A stretch of DNA of 64,000 nucleotides from Terribacillus saccharophilus (lineage in GTDB: Bacteria; Bacillota; Bacilli; Bacillales; Amphibacillaceae), in NCBI RefSeq assembly GCF_002272075.1, contig NZ_NPBJ01000037.1, positions 1 to 64,000 on the forward strand, in the 5' to 3' direction. The notes below the pieces were generated by a model. It saw only the letters and a list, made by a program, of their open reading frames with translations. It made no database searches and was not told the DNA's origin. This document shows, piece by piece, positions 26,105-33,949 of the stretch. The translations under genes were made by a program, and so were the position numbers. Within the stretch, counting starts at the first letter, position 1; the number at the start of each line of letters is the position of its first letter.

Positions 26105-27433
26105 TTAAGCTTCCAGCATCGGAAGCTGTTCTTGTTCCAGGATGCGCAGTTCAATCATAAGGATCTGATGGTTATCCATTTCGATAACCTCCCACTCATT
26201 TCCTGCTACATCCACCACAGTCGTTTGAGAATCTACTTCGTCATTTTTGACGAAAATCCAGCCTCCGATTGTATCGACATCTTCCCGATTGTCGAACACA
26301 GAGCCAAATTGATCCTCCAGATCATCCAATAGTACACGACCATTGATATGGTACGTACGGTCAGATACTTCCTGGATATCCGGCACTTCATCTTCATCGA
26401 ATTCGTCATGGATTTCCCCGACGATCTCTTCCAGAATATCCTCCATCGTCAGAATACCTGCGGTTCCGCCGTATTCATCCACTACGAGTGCAATATGCAC
26501 GCGTTCAGTCTGCATCTTCAAAAGAGCATCCTGCAAGGATGTTCCTTCATGAATAAGCGGCAGCTCATGGATGAAGTTAGGCAGACTCTGTCTTCTGCCT
26601 GCTGCAAAATCCGTAAGCATTTCCTTCACATTGACGAAACCGATGATATGGTCTTTATCTCCATCCTCTGTCACAAGATAACGCGTGAATTGATGTTCAT
26701 CGATGATCTCGATCACTTCTGCAGCTGTCATGGATTTCTCCAAGGTGACCACCTGTGTCCGCGGCACCATGATATCCTTTGCCACACGTTCGTCGAATGT
26801 GAAAATATTTTCCATATAACTAAGTTCTGTTTTGTTGATTTCACCACTTTGATAGCTTTGCGTCATAATAATACGCAGTTCCTCTTCCGAATGTGCTGAT
26901 TCATGAGCAGCTGGCTTCACGCCGAACAACTTCAAAAATACACGAGCAGAACCATTCAGCAAATAGATGAACGGAGCCATTAGCTTACCAAACCAATACA
27001 ACGGCGGACCTAGAATTAATGTCAATTGCTCCGTGTACTGAATCGCTAGTGTTTTCGGCGCCAATTCACCAATTACTACGTGTAAGAAAGTGACTGACGC
27101 AAAAGCAATGGCGTAGGAAAGCAAGGTGGAAACAGATTCAGACAACCCTAAATCATTGAACAGCGGGTGCAGTATTTTCTCTACTGTAGGTTCACCTAAC
27201 GCACCTAGTACAAGCGCCGTTACAGTGATACCCAGCTGGCAGGCTGACAAGTAATAATCAAGATTATTCACTAGCTTACTGACAATGATTGCCCGTTTGT
27301 TACCTTCTGCAACAAGCTGGTCGATCCGTGACATACGGACCTTCACAACTGAAAACTCTGCACCTACGAAAAAGGCTGTAAAAATGATGAATAACACTAC
27401 TAAACTTAAATTAATGACTATTGATGGGTCCAA
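26105..27433 (-). CDS. CNNM/CorC-type membrane protein with CBS pair (hemolysin C family)
   Basis: 442 residues: a DUF21/CNNM membrane domain (residues about 1-200, with VGAEFSVVKVRMSRI and YLSACQLGITVTAL), a CBS pair (about 215-340, DIMVPRTQVVTL and MTMEDILEEIVGEI) and a C-terminal CorC_HlyC domain. Relatives in Bacillus include MpfA (YhdP), proposed to export Mg2+, and YrkA. The start is TTG 27433, whose ribosome site GAAGGGA lies inside a hairpin arm. A Mn2+ riboswitch lies 600 bp upstream on the same strand, before a small gene that may be co-transcribed. Confidence 0.88.
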   Translation of the reverse strand: MDPSIVINLSLVVLFIIFTAFFVGAEFSVVKVRMSRIDQLVAEGNKRAIIVSKLVNNLDYYLSACQLGITVTALVLGALGEPTVEKILHPLFNDLGLSESVSTLLSYAIAFASVTFLHVVIGELAPKTLAIQYTEQLTLILGPPLYWFGKLMAPFIYLLNGSARVFLKLFGVKPAAHESAHSEEELRIIMTQSYQSGEINKTELSYMENIFTFDERVAKDIMVPRTQVVTLEKSMTAAEVIEIIDEHQFTRYLVTEDGDKDHIIGFVNVKEMLTDFAAGRRQSLPNFIHELPLIHEGTSLQDALLKMQTERVHIALVVDEYGGTAGILTMEDILEEIVGEIHDEFDEDEVPDIQEVSDRTYHINGRVLLDDLEDQFGSVFDNREDVDTIGGWIFVKNDEVDSQTTVVDVAGNEWEVIEMDNHQILMIELRILEQEQLPMLEA

Positions 27434-27439
27434 TTAGTT

Positions 27440-27460
27440 CCCTTCGTTAATTGAAGGGAC
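27440..27460 (-). promoter_or_regulatory. Hairpin sequestering the ribosome binding site
   Basis: On the minus strand TCCCTTC (27460-27454) can pair with GAAGGGA (27446-27440), loop 7 nt. GAAGGGA is the only Shine-Dalgarno for the TTG start at 27433. A second hairpin (GCTGC...GCAGC with inner CCTC/GAGG) lies at 27507-27538, and a possible promoter TTGCAT-N18-GATAAT further up, so the 178-nt leader looks regulated. Confidence 0.6.
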
Positions 27461-27611
27461 TCACCTCGCTTATTTGTTTGATAGTTTACAAGCAGATTAA
27501 TAAAATAGCTGCGACACCTCGACGAGGAGCAGCGCCAGCAAAACTTCTGTTATATAAGGTTATTATCTTCAGCAAAGCCTTCCCAATGCAATCTCCTCCT
27601 TCTTATAGCGT

Positions 27612-28001
27612 CTACGCTAATATCTGTACTTGCCTATCATCTTTCGTACATTTTTCATTGGCGAACACGAGCTTTGTCTGCAGCTCATAGACCAATGCAC
27701 TGGAGCTTGGTTCCAATTCCTCCGGCAAACGGAATGTGAACGGCTTCTTCATTTGTTCATTTGATTTCAATTGCTTGGTCATAAAAATGCTTAGTACATT
27801 CTTTATATTCACTATTTTATCGTTTGCACTGTTTTTTATAACCAAATCGCAATCCAATCTGTTTAGATTCTGGTCCTTCCAGCCTCCGAGAAGCTGAAAA
27901 TGTCCCTCGATTTTATCGCCTGCATGATAGCTTGCCTGATTCAGTTCGAGCTTGATGGATGGTGCTCGCAGCTGCATCAGTTCTAAGCATTTCTTCAACA
28001 C
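27612..28001 (-). CDS. Spo0M-like single arrestin-fold domain protein
   Basis: 129 residues resembling only the N-terminal half of Spo0M (about 258 residues): SIKLELNQASYHAGDKIEGHFQL, then a beta-rich middle and KPFTFRLPEELEP as in the Spo0M arrestin domain. The second domain is absent, so it is a natural short form or a truncation. The start is GTG 28001, about 10 nt after a strong GGAGGA site. It is the first gene after the Mn2+ riboswitch terminator. What it does is unknown; Spo0M influences sporulation and cell-surface processes. Confidence 0.65.
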   Translation of the reverse strand: MLKKCLELMQLRAPSIKLELNQASYHAGDKIEGHFQLLGGWKDQNLNRLDCDLVIKNSANDKIVNIKNVLSIFMTKQLKSNEQMKKPFTFRLPEELEPSSSALVYELQTKLVFANEKCTKDDRQVQILA

Positions 28002-28030
28002 GGAAATAATTCCTCCATTTATGTGTACTA

Positions 28031-28062
28031 AACGAAAAGGACCCCCACAGTGTGAAGGTCCT
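28031..28062 (-). terminator. Riboswitch expression-platform terminator
   Basis: On the minus strand AGGACCTTCAC (28062-28052) pairs with GTGGGGGTCCT (28048-28038, with two G-U pairs), followed by TTTTCGTTT. It sits between the Mn2+ aptamer and the small arrestin-like gene. Confidence 0.85.
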
Positions 28063-28070
28063 GTTTGTAA

Positions 28071-28183
28071 TCAGTCTTCACCAAATTGGCAAAGGTCTGG
28101 CAAACAACTTAACGTTGTCAGTTAAACCGGCGATAGCAAGCTATCACGTGTTGTCGACTTAACTGGAAGCTACTCCCCTTTGG
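28071..28183 (-). promoter_or_regulatory. yybP-ykoY manganese riboswitch
   Basis: The minus strand has the class signatures in order: CAAAGGGGAGTAGC (28183-28169 region), a GTCGACAACACGTGAT segment, CTGACAACGTTAAG, then CCAGACCTTTGCC and GGTGAAGACTGA. These form the two docked Mn2+-binding loops of the yybP-ykoY family. A terminator follows at once, so Mn2+ binding is expected to permit read-through. Known targets of the class are Mn/Ca exporters such as MntP, TerC/YkoY and P-type ATPases. Confidence 0.93.
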
Positions 28184-28218
28184 AGCAATCACAATCCTAT
28201 TCTATTAATCTGCAATAT

Positions 28219-28247
28219 AGCATACACGATTGATTGTTCTCTGTCAA
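28219..28247 (-). promoter_or_regulatory. Promoter of the Mn2+ riboswitch transcript
   Basis: On the minus strand a consensus TTGACA (28247-28242), 17-nt spacer and TATGCT (28224-28219). It starts 12 bp beyond the dinB-like stop codon. Confidence 0.8.
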
Positions 28248-28258
28248 TATACCCCAAA

Positions 28259-28801
28259 TCACATGCGGTTGAGCGGATACGTAGCAGAAGCGAAGTAGCG
28301 CTCATGAAGGATATTATGGTGATGACGTTCATGGCCCAGCATTATATACGCCAGCGAGCGAACCGATGTGACATGACCGTTTGCCATTCCCTGTCTGACC
28401 CAATCCTGATCATACAGTGACTCCAGCAGAGCGATCGTGGATGCACGCACTGCCTTATATTGCGCCAGTAGGCTCGCTACTGTCATCTCCGTGAATTTCG
28501 CTTGCAGCACATAGGAATCTTCATGGAAACCTGGCAGCGGCGTCACATCTCCGCGGGCAATGGTAAGCAGTCGATAAGACATAATCCTTTCTGTGTCTGT
28601 AAGGTGGCCGATCACTTCCTTGATCGTCCATTTTTCAATATCGTAAGCGAAGCGAGCTTGCTCATCAGTCAGGCCTTGCAGAAGATTGGATGTTTGCCTT
28701 TCCTGTTCCTTAAACAGAGCTACTATATTTCCCTCCGGCACAAGTTTCATGTAATCTTGGAAATAAGCAGGATATTCTGTCATACTAGGTCTCTCTTGCA
28801 T
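28259..28801 (-). CDS. DinB superfamily metal-dependent protein
   Basis: 180 residues of a four-helix bundle. The DinB/YfiT-type metal ligands are visible: His in KEVIGHLTDTERIM near residue 65 and the HERHHHNIL motif near residue 155. YfiT-like members are Zn/Ni hydrolases or thiol transferases (bacillithiol S-transferases such as BstA are in this superfamily). ATG 28801 has AAGGTGA 6 nt upstream. Monocistronic; specific substrate unknown. Confidence 0.82.
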   Translation of the reverse strand: MQERPSMTEYPAYFQDYMKLVPEGNIVALFKEQERQTSNLLQGLTDEQARFAYDIEKWTIKEVIGHLTDTERIMSYRLLTIARGDVTPLPGFHEDSYVLQAKFTEMTVASLLAQYKAVRASTIALLESLYDQDWVRQGMANGHVTSVRSLAYIMLGHERHHHNILHERYFASATYPLNRM

Positions 28802-29057
28802 GTAATCACCTTTTTTCTTTATATGATTTCGATTAGATTGGGAAAAAGTAGAACTTTATAGATTGACGATATAGTTATTTTCCCTAAAGGTAAAGGAAAC
28901 AGTCCCTGATACGATGAAAATAGCCAGAAAGCAGGAAAAGCAGAGATAGGAATTACGGAGGATGGACTAGCTTTTTTACTATTTTATGCACCTACTCTCG
29001 TTTTTGTGCGTATGATAATTGTACGAGCCCTTGTTCCAAAGAAAAGGAGTGCTGGAA

Positions 29058-29696
29058 ATGGCTGATTTTGAGCAGATTGCTGAGCAGATTCACATGTCTG
29101 GTTCTGATACGATGCCCCATTTAACAGCGTACCCTTCCTCTCTCGTGCTGATCGGGACCGGCAGGAGCGCATTTGCATTCCGCCTTAAGGAATCCTCTAA
29201 AGTAATGAAGGTATTTTTTCCTGCCTTCCGTCACGTTGCGGCGGAAGAAGCGGAAATATATAAAACGCTTGAGAACAATCACTTCTTCCCGGATCTTCAC
29301 GCAGCCGGAAACGGTTATTTAGTAATGGATTATATCCCCGGCCATACACTGTACGATTGCCTTCGTGAGGGGATCCCCATAACAGATCATCATATAGCCG
29401 ACATTGACAATGCCCTGGCAGGCGCAGCAGCAGAAGGGTTGAATCCATCCGACATTCATTTGCGGAATATCCTGATCACACCTGATGGAGGCATCCGATT
29501 AATTGATCCTGCACGATTCCGCCAGCAAAAGCATTGCACACAGTGGGAAGACCTTCACCGGGCCTATGAGAGATTCTACAAGAAAAAGCTATTTCCAAAA
29601 AAGGTTCCCGGCTTTTTGCTGGAACTGATTGCCTACCTGTACAAAAGACGAAAATCCTTCACCATCCAAGCACCATCTAATAAAGTCATTCACTAA
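29058..29696 (+). CDS. Small serine/threonine protein kinase-like protein (YrzF-like)
   Basis: 212 residues with a minimal kinase fold. A glycine loop GTGRSAFAF is followed by VMKVF (ATP Lys), an AEEAEIYK helix, and YLVMDYIPGHTL (hinge). The catalytic loop is SDIHLRNILI, keeping Asp and Asn while the usual Lys is His. DPARF stands in place of DFG, keeping the metal Asp. This resembles B. subtilis YrzF-type short kinases and RIO kinases. ATG 29058 is 8 nt after AAGGAG; an earlier in-frame ATG at 29019 lacks a site. Followed by a 136-residue gene after 13 bp. Confidence 0.75.
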   Translation: MADFEQIAEQIHMSGSDTMPHLTAYPSSLVLIGTGRSAFAFRLKESSKVMKVFFPAFRHVAAEEAEIYKTLENNHFFPDLHAAGNGYLVMDYIPGHTLYDCLREGIPITDHHIADIDNALAGAAAEGLNPSDIHLRNILITPDGGIRLIDPARFRQQKHCTQWEDLHRAYERFYKKKLFPKKVPGFLLELIAYLYKRRKSFTIQAPSNKVIH

Positions 29697-29709
29697 AGGA
29701 GACTTGAAC

Positions 29710-30120
29710 ATGACAATCACCATTTCTCAAGCAGAAGCCTATCAGATCGAGCGTATTGCCCATAGCGGTCTGGGAAGAGAGCAAACTGCAAAGCTAATAG
29801 ACGCAGGTGAATGGTCTACAATTCAGGACAGCTACCCAAAAGCTGATCCAGAAATGCTCCAGTCGCAGAAAAGCAAACTAACAGCCGCTCTGAAGAATGG
29901 CTACACCATTTCCTTCCCTACCTTCAATGGTGTACGGAACCTTCTGCATTTGCGCTTCGGTTTAGAGGAGGATAAGGATTACGTTGTAGATGACAAGTCA
30001 GTCCAAGGCCTGAAAACAGATGAACCTACAGCTGCCATATTACGTACAATGTTCGAGCCGTTATGGAAAGTGGAAACAAACAGCGGACAACTGTCGATCA
30101 TCCATATCAGCAAGCTATAA
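29710..30120 (+). CDS. Conserved-looking hypothetical protein
   Basis: 136 residues, soluble, alpha/beta, no signal peptide or Cys. I do not recognise the family. It begins with a helical stretch (SQAEAYQIERIAHSGL) and has a middle FPTFNGVRNLLHLRFGLEEDKDY block. ATG 29710 follows AAAGGAGACTTGAAC and lies 13 bp behind the kinase-like gene, so it is probably co-transcribed with it and may be a substrate or partner. A strong terminator follows. Confidence 0.7.
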   Translation: MTITISQAEAYQIERIAHSGLGREQTAKLIDAGEWSTIQDSYPKADPEMLQSQKSKLTAALKNGYTISFPTFNGVRNLLHLRFGLEEDKDYVVDDKSVQGLKTDEPTAAILRTMFEPLWKVETNSGQLSIIHISKL

Positions 30121-30121
30121 A

Positions 30122-30155
30122 AAAATACCGACGCACTAGTGTGCGTCGGTATTTT
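30122..30155. terminator. Bidirectional terminator
   Basis: AAAATACCGACGCAC (30122-30136) pairs with GTGCGTCGGTATTTT (30141-30155). It ends the kinase operon and lies 23 bp beyond the convergent HU gene's stop. Confidence 0.9.
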
Positions 30156-30177
30156 CTATTCCATGAAGGAATCTTTC

Positions 30178-30450
30178 TTATTTTACAGCTTCTTTGAAAT
30201 CTTTACCCGCTTTGAAAGCTGGTGCTTTGGAAGCAGGGATTGTGATCTCTTCGCCTGTCTGTGGATTACGGCCAGTACGTGCTGCACGCTCTCTCACTTC
30301 GAAAGTACCGAAGCCTACAAGCTGTACTTTCTCTTCTTTTGCTAGTGTTTCAGAGATTGTCTCAAGTAGTGCATCAACTGCTTTGCTTGCATCTTTTTTA
30401 GATAGTTCTGCTTGTTGTGCTACTGCTTCTACTAGTTCTGCTTTGTTCAT
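30178..30450 (-). CDS. hbs: DNA-binding protein HU (HBsu)
   Basis: 90 residues starting [11 protein letters not shown], with the HU signature [21 protein letters not shown] that includes the DNA-intercalating Pro in the beta arm. It compacts the nucleoid as a homodimer and is normally essential in Bacillus. ATG 30450 is preceded by GAGGTG; the frame is open for three more codons, but without a ribosome site. The genomic setting (not next to spoIVA/mtrB as in B. subtilis) suggests this could be a second HU copy. Confidence 0.93.
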   Translation of the reverse strand: MNKAELVEAVAQQAELSKKDASKAVDALLETISETLAKEEKVQLVGFGTFEVRERAARTGRNPQTGEEITIPASKAPAFKAGKDFKEAVK

Positions 30451-30550
30451 GAAAAACACCTCATTTAATAAATTTATACATAACCTTCACCTGATGTAAA
30501 AGCTGTATGTTTTAGATTGATATGCAGGAACATAGCTGTTCCCGTATTTC

Positions 30551-30563
30551 CTTATTATAGCAT
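30551..30563 (-). promoter_or_regulatory. Extended -10 promoter of the HU gene
   Basis: On the minus strand TGCTATAAT (TATAAT at 30559-30554) is an extended -10. There is no good -35. The resulting leader is about 100 nt and contains the hairpin GGAACA-TAGC-TGTTCC (30527-30542). Confidence 0.5.
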
Positions 30564-30691
30564 GCATCCCTGTGTTCATGGCTATTAATCTGCATTCTTA
30601 ACATTGCTGCAACAGCATTTTCACAGGTTTTCCTTCAGAAGATAAGAACTGGATGATACAGTTATTCCCAATATACTGAATTGTAACCCTA

Positions 30692-32161
30692 TCAAGTTGT
30701 TGTGTGCAAAGATTTTACATGCTCTTTCACTTTCTGGATGTTTGCCATCTTGTTATCCCAGCACTTCTGACTGAGATCGACAGGGTATTCCTCCGGCGCT
30801 TTCGGGCGTTTATATTCATCCCATAGCAGAGATAGATTATCTTTCGCATAAGCCTTGATATCTTCAATAGCTGGCAGCTCGTATACAAGCTCGCCGTCAT
30901 GGAATATTTTTTGATGCAGATCGACTGCATCGTAATTCGTCACAAACTTGCTAACATACGTATGGACTGGATGGAACATCTTCAGATGATCCTCTTCCTG
31001 CGGATTTTCATCCTCCATGGCAATGTAGTCGCCTTCGGATTTTTTACTAATCCGATTGACGATCCGGTAAACCTTCTTCAAGCCTGGCGTCGATACCTTC
31101 TCCGGATTGGCACTGATTTTGATCGTATCCTGCATAGCACCGTCATCCTCGATGCTCACCAGTTTGTACACTGCACCTAAAGCCGGCTGATCATAAGCAG
31201 TTATCAGCTTCGTACCTATACCCCAGATATCGATTTTCGCCCCTTGTGATTTCAAGCTCTGAATCGTTTCTTCGTCCAAATCGTTCGATGCGGAAATCTT
31301 CGTTTCAGTAAATCCAGCATCATCCAATGCTTTCCGAGCCTTTTTGGATAAGTAAGCCAAGTCTCCGCTATCAAGTCTGATTGCAGTGAACTTAATCTTA
31401 TCACCCTGTTCCTTTGCAACACGGATGGCATTTGGTACACCAGAACGAAGCGTATCATATGTGTCGACAAGGAATGTACAATTCGTATGTCGCTCCGCAT
31501 ACTTGGTGAATGCTGTATATTCGTCACGGTAAGCCTGAATCATTGAATGTGCCAATGTCCCCGCTACCGGAATGCCAAACTTCTTGCCCGCACGGACATT
31601 CGAAGTAGCCTCAAAACCGCCGATATAGGCTGCTCGTGTACCCCAGACTGCTGCATCCAACTCATGAGCACGACGGCTCCCCATCTCCAGCGCAATCTCA
31701 TCTCCAAGCAGGAGTTTAATTCTGGATGCCTTTGTCGCAATCAACGTCTGGTAATTGACGATATTCAAAATTGCTGTCTCTACCAGCTGCGCCTCAGCCA
31801 GCGGTGCTTCAATCCGCATTAGCGGTTCATTGCTGAAGACCAGCTCCCCTTCTACAACGGAGTAAACTGTCCCCGTAAAGCGCAGATCCTTCAGGTAAGC
31901 CAGGAAGTCTTCCCCATAGCCAAGCTCATCCTTTAAGTACGTCAAATCACTCTCTGTGAAACGAAATTGCTGCAAATACTCTATAACGCGTTCCAATCCT
32001 GCAAATATGGCAAAGCCATTACCGAACGGCAGCTTGCGGAACGAAACCTCGAACACTGCCTTTCTTTCGTGGACCCCATCACTCCAATACGTCTCCGCCA
32101 TATTGATTTGATAAAGATCTGTATGTAAAGTCAGTCCATCATCTGGATATTGCGAACTCAT
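30692..32161 (-). CDS. pncB: Nicotinate phosphoribosyltransferase
   Basis: 489 residues with the NAPRTase landmarks LHTDLYQINMAETYW, EMGSRRAHELDAAVWG, GTLAHSMIQAY (His of the phospho-enzyme), FLVDTYDTL and AIRLDSGDLAYLSKKAR. It makes nicotinate mononucleotide from nicotinate, PRPP and ATP, the salvage entry to NAD. ATG 32161 follows GGAGGTTTCAAGC; the five codons upstream in frame are part of the ribosome site region. Monocistronic. I saw no NiaR-type operator I could defend. Confidence 0.93.
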   Translation of the reverse strand: MSSQYPDDGLTLHTDLYQINMAETYWSDGVHERKAVFEVSFRKLPFGNGFAIFAGLERVIEYLQQFRFTESDLTYLKDELGYGEDFLAYLKDLRFTGTVYSVVEGELVFSNEPLMRIEAPLAEAQLVETAILNIVNYQTLIATKASRIKLLLGDEIALEMGSRRAHELDAAVWGTRAAYIGGFEATSNVRAGKKFGIPVAGTLAHSMIQAYRDEYTAFTKYAERHTNCTFLVDTYDTLRSGVPNAIRVAKEQGDKIKFTAIRLDSGDLAYLSKKARKALDDAGFTETKISASNDLDEETIQSLKSQGAKIDIWGIGTKLITAYDQPALGAVYKLVSIEDDGAMQDTIKISANPEKVSTPGLKKVYRIVNRISKKSEGDYIAMEDENPQEEDHLKMFHPVHTYVSKFVTNYDAVDLHQKIFHDGELVYELPAIEDIKAYAKDNLSLLWDEYKRPKAPEEYPVDLSQKCWDNKMANIQKVKEHVKSLHTTT

Positions 32162-32280
32162 GCTTGAAACCTCCACTAATCAGCCCGTTCTTCTGACAGC
32201 TGTTTTCCCGTATCCGTTTACATAAGGCAACGGGTATCTTATTTGTTCCATCTATTGTACCGCATAAATGGTAAAAAACA

Positions 32281-32319
32281 TAAAAAAAATGCCGAAAAAC
32301 ATCAAGAGATGCTTTCGGC
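32281..32319 (-). terminator. Terminator of the YolD-like gene
   Basis: GCCGAAA...TTTCGGC with inner ACATC/GATG pairs (32291-32319), followed on the minus strand by eight U. Confidence 0.85.
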
Positions 32320-32325
32320 TGTTTG

Positions 32326-32508
32326 TTAATGTATATGTTGAATACCCGCGATATGGATTATCATTCGTTTCTTTTCATCATTTTCCAGGCAAAGCGTTTG
32401 GTCCAAGAGATTCAGATTATGATATCTTCCGGTAAAGGTTTGCAGCATGCCGTTCTCATAATAAGAGATCGTCATATCACCTGTTTCCTTAAGCGCTTTC
32501 AAGATCAT
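32326..32508 (-). CDS. YolD-like small protein
   Basis: 60 residues, with the YolD pattern of a short beta-rich protein: MTISYYENGMLQTFTGRYHNLNLLDQTLCL followed by a hydrophobic end IIHIAGIQHI. YolD proteins are small partners of UmuC/YqjW-type polymerases in some bacilli, but no polymerase gene is adjacent here. ATG 32508 follows AAAGGAGAGGCTGAGG; the longer frame to 32595 has no ribosome site. Confidence 0.7.
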   Translation of the reverse strand: MILKALKETGDMTISYYENGMLQTFTGRYHNLNLLDQTLCLENDEKKRMIIHIAGIQHIH

Positions 32509-32700
32509 CCTCAGCCTCTCCTTTCTGTATACCCTCCACTTTATATTGTTAGTATACGCTATAAAGTAACCGCTTACACATAACAGTGTGACCAATTTGT
32601 GAAGTTTTATACATAAAGAAAGGTATCTTTCAAATCATTTATTTCAAGGAAAGATTTCTTTTAGAATAGCCGGGAAATTGCATACTCTCCTTGATGGAGT

Positions 32701-32728
32701 CAGGAGCTACTTTATAAAGCAGCTCCTG
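32701..32728 (-). terminator. Hairpin at the end of the DUF3219 gene
   Basis: CAGGAGCT pairs with AGCTCCTG around a TTTATAAA loop that contains the stop codon. No U tract follows on the minus strand, so termination would be weak; it may instead protect the 3' end. Confidence 0.45.
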
Positions 32729-33017
32729 CCTTCTCTTCCAGCACTAGGGAATATTCGCCTACCTGGTTTTTCTCATACAGATTTGTGACACTTGTGCTGT
32801 ACTGTTTGATTGCTGCTTCGAAAGTAATGTTTGCTTCCGGAACTTCCACTTGGAAATCGTCTTTATACAACAAAACCGCAACATCATGGTATGCCTCACT
32901 TGTAACCGGGAACTTGAAGCTGATTTCGTTCAATTCTTTTCCGTTTTTCGTTACATATCTATGTTCATAATCATAAGCCGCCAATTCCATACCATTCACT
33001 ACCACTTTTTTGTTCAT
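32712..33017 (-). CDS. DUF3219 protein (YkvR-like)
   Basis: 101 residues. The blocks FKFPVTSEAYHDVAVLLYKDDFQVEVPE and YSTSVTNLYEKNQVGEY are the DUF3219/YkvR pattern, a small beta-rich intracellular protein of unknown role. ATG 33017 has AAGGAGAGA 8 nt upstream; the long in-frame extension to 33188 overlaps the MerR gene and is not used. It lies 70 bp after the MerR regulator on the same strand and may be its target. Confidence 0.85.
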   Translation of the reverse strand: MNKKVVVNGMELAAYDYEHRYVTKNGKELNEISFKFPVTSEAYHDVAVLLYKDDFQVEVPEANITFEAAIKQYSTSVTNLYEKNQVGEYSLVLEEKAGAAL

Positions 33018-33087
33018 ATATATCATCTCTCCTTTTCCAATAAGTGTATCACCTCCTTGCTCCGGTATACAAAAGCTGCGCATGACG

Positions 33088-33852
33088 TTAAAGCTTTGTA
33101 TAATGCTGAATACTGTCACGGAGAAATTGAGCTGCTCCTTCCTGGATATTATTTTCGTAATATGCTTTGAAACGTTCATCCTGGACATACATGTCCGCTA
33201 AACCTGCATGTGCTTCTTTGGAGTAGGCAGGCCATGTGAATTCCAGCCATTCCCGATGCAGCTCAGCAATCTGTAATGCTTCTGGTCCTGTTGGATCTCC
33301 TGCCTGCATTGCACTCTTCAGCTTTTCGAATAAACGCTGCTCGACTGCCTCCATTTTCCTGTACTGTTCCTCAGTCAGACCGCGGAATTTCGCATTGGAA
33401 GCCTCTACTGCTTCCTTGCCATATACTTCTCTGATTTCTTCTCCATAATTGGTCTCGTTTTCAGCAATTTTCTCTTCCTTAAAGCCTATGAATTTCTCGC
33501 TATCGGTCATCTCTACCTTCCTTTCTATCGCCTGAATGCTTTTTTCAACGTTTCCAAGAAGCATACGGATATGCTCCTGCTTATCCAGCAAACTGTCGCG
33601 GTGCTCCTCTAAAGCCTTCTTCCTATCGAAATCCGGAGAATAAATAATGGACTTAATCGTATCCAGATCCAAATCCAACTCTCTAAAAAAAAGAATTTGT
33701 TGCAGCAGATCTACTTCTTTCTCCGTGTAAATCCGATAACCGCTCGCATTGATTTCAGCCGGATGCAGCAAACCAATTTGATTGTAATAGCGCAGTGTAC
33801 GCTTGCTCACACCAGCAAGCTCTGCCAGTTTTTGAACGGTATATGTCATCAT
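33088..33852 (-). CDS. MerR family regulator with TipAS effector domain (Mta-like)
   Basis: 254 residues. The N-terminal MerR winged helix (VQKLAELAGVSKRTLRYYNQIGLL), coiled-coil dimer helix (about 75-125) and C-terminal TipAS antibiotic-recognition domain (FRGLTEEQYRKMEAVEQRLFEKL onward) are all present. B. subtilis Mta of the same design activates multidrug transporters and its own gene. Start is one of two adjacent ATGs (33852 or 33849) after GGGAGG. No efflux gene is adjacent, so a regulon elsewhere is likely. Confidence 0.9.
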   Translation of the reverse strand: MMTYTVQKLAELAGVSKRTLRYYNQIGLLHPAEINASGYRIYTEKEVDLLQQILFFRELDLDLDTIKSIIYSPDFDRKKALEEHRDSLLDKQEHIRMLLGNVEKSIQAIERKVEMTDSEKFIGFKEEKIAENETNYGEEIREVYGKEAVEASNAKFRGLTEEQYRKMEAVEQRLFEKLKSAMQAGDPTGPEALQIAELHREWLEFTWPAYSKEAHAGLADMYVQDERFKAYYENNIQEGAAQFLRDSIQHYTKL

Positions 33853-33884
33853 GCTTCCCTCCCTATGCTTTACACGATAAACGC

Positions 33885-33898
33885 TGACGCAGCGTCAA
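33885..33898 (-). promoter_or_regulatory. MerR-type operator in the regulator's own promoter
   Basis: TGACGCAGCGTCA (33885-33897) is a 5-bp-arm palindrome. On the minus strand TTGACG (33898-33893) is a -35 and the next hexamer at 19-nt spacing is GTAAAG. The overlong spacer with a dyad in it is typical of MerR-activated promoters. Confidence 0.7.
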
Positions 33899-33911
33899 CC
33901 GCAAGACTTTT

Positions 33912-33949
33912 TTAAAGAAAAAAGACAAACCGATAAAATCAGTTTGTCT
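33912..33949 (-). terminator. Terminator of the Nudix gene
   Basis: AGACAAAC (33923-33930) pairs with GTTTGTCT (33942-33949); the minus transcript then runs into TTTTTTCTTT. The Nudix stop codon lies in the loop. Confidence 0.82.

Noticed and set aside
27484..27600. Possible M-box or second yybP-ykoY aptamer in the CNNM leader
   Set aside because: GAGGTGAG and some stems are there, but the ordered conserved blocks of either class are missing; I only support an unclassified structured leader.
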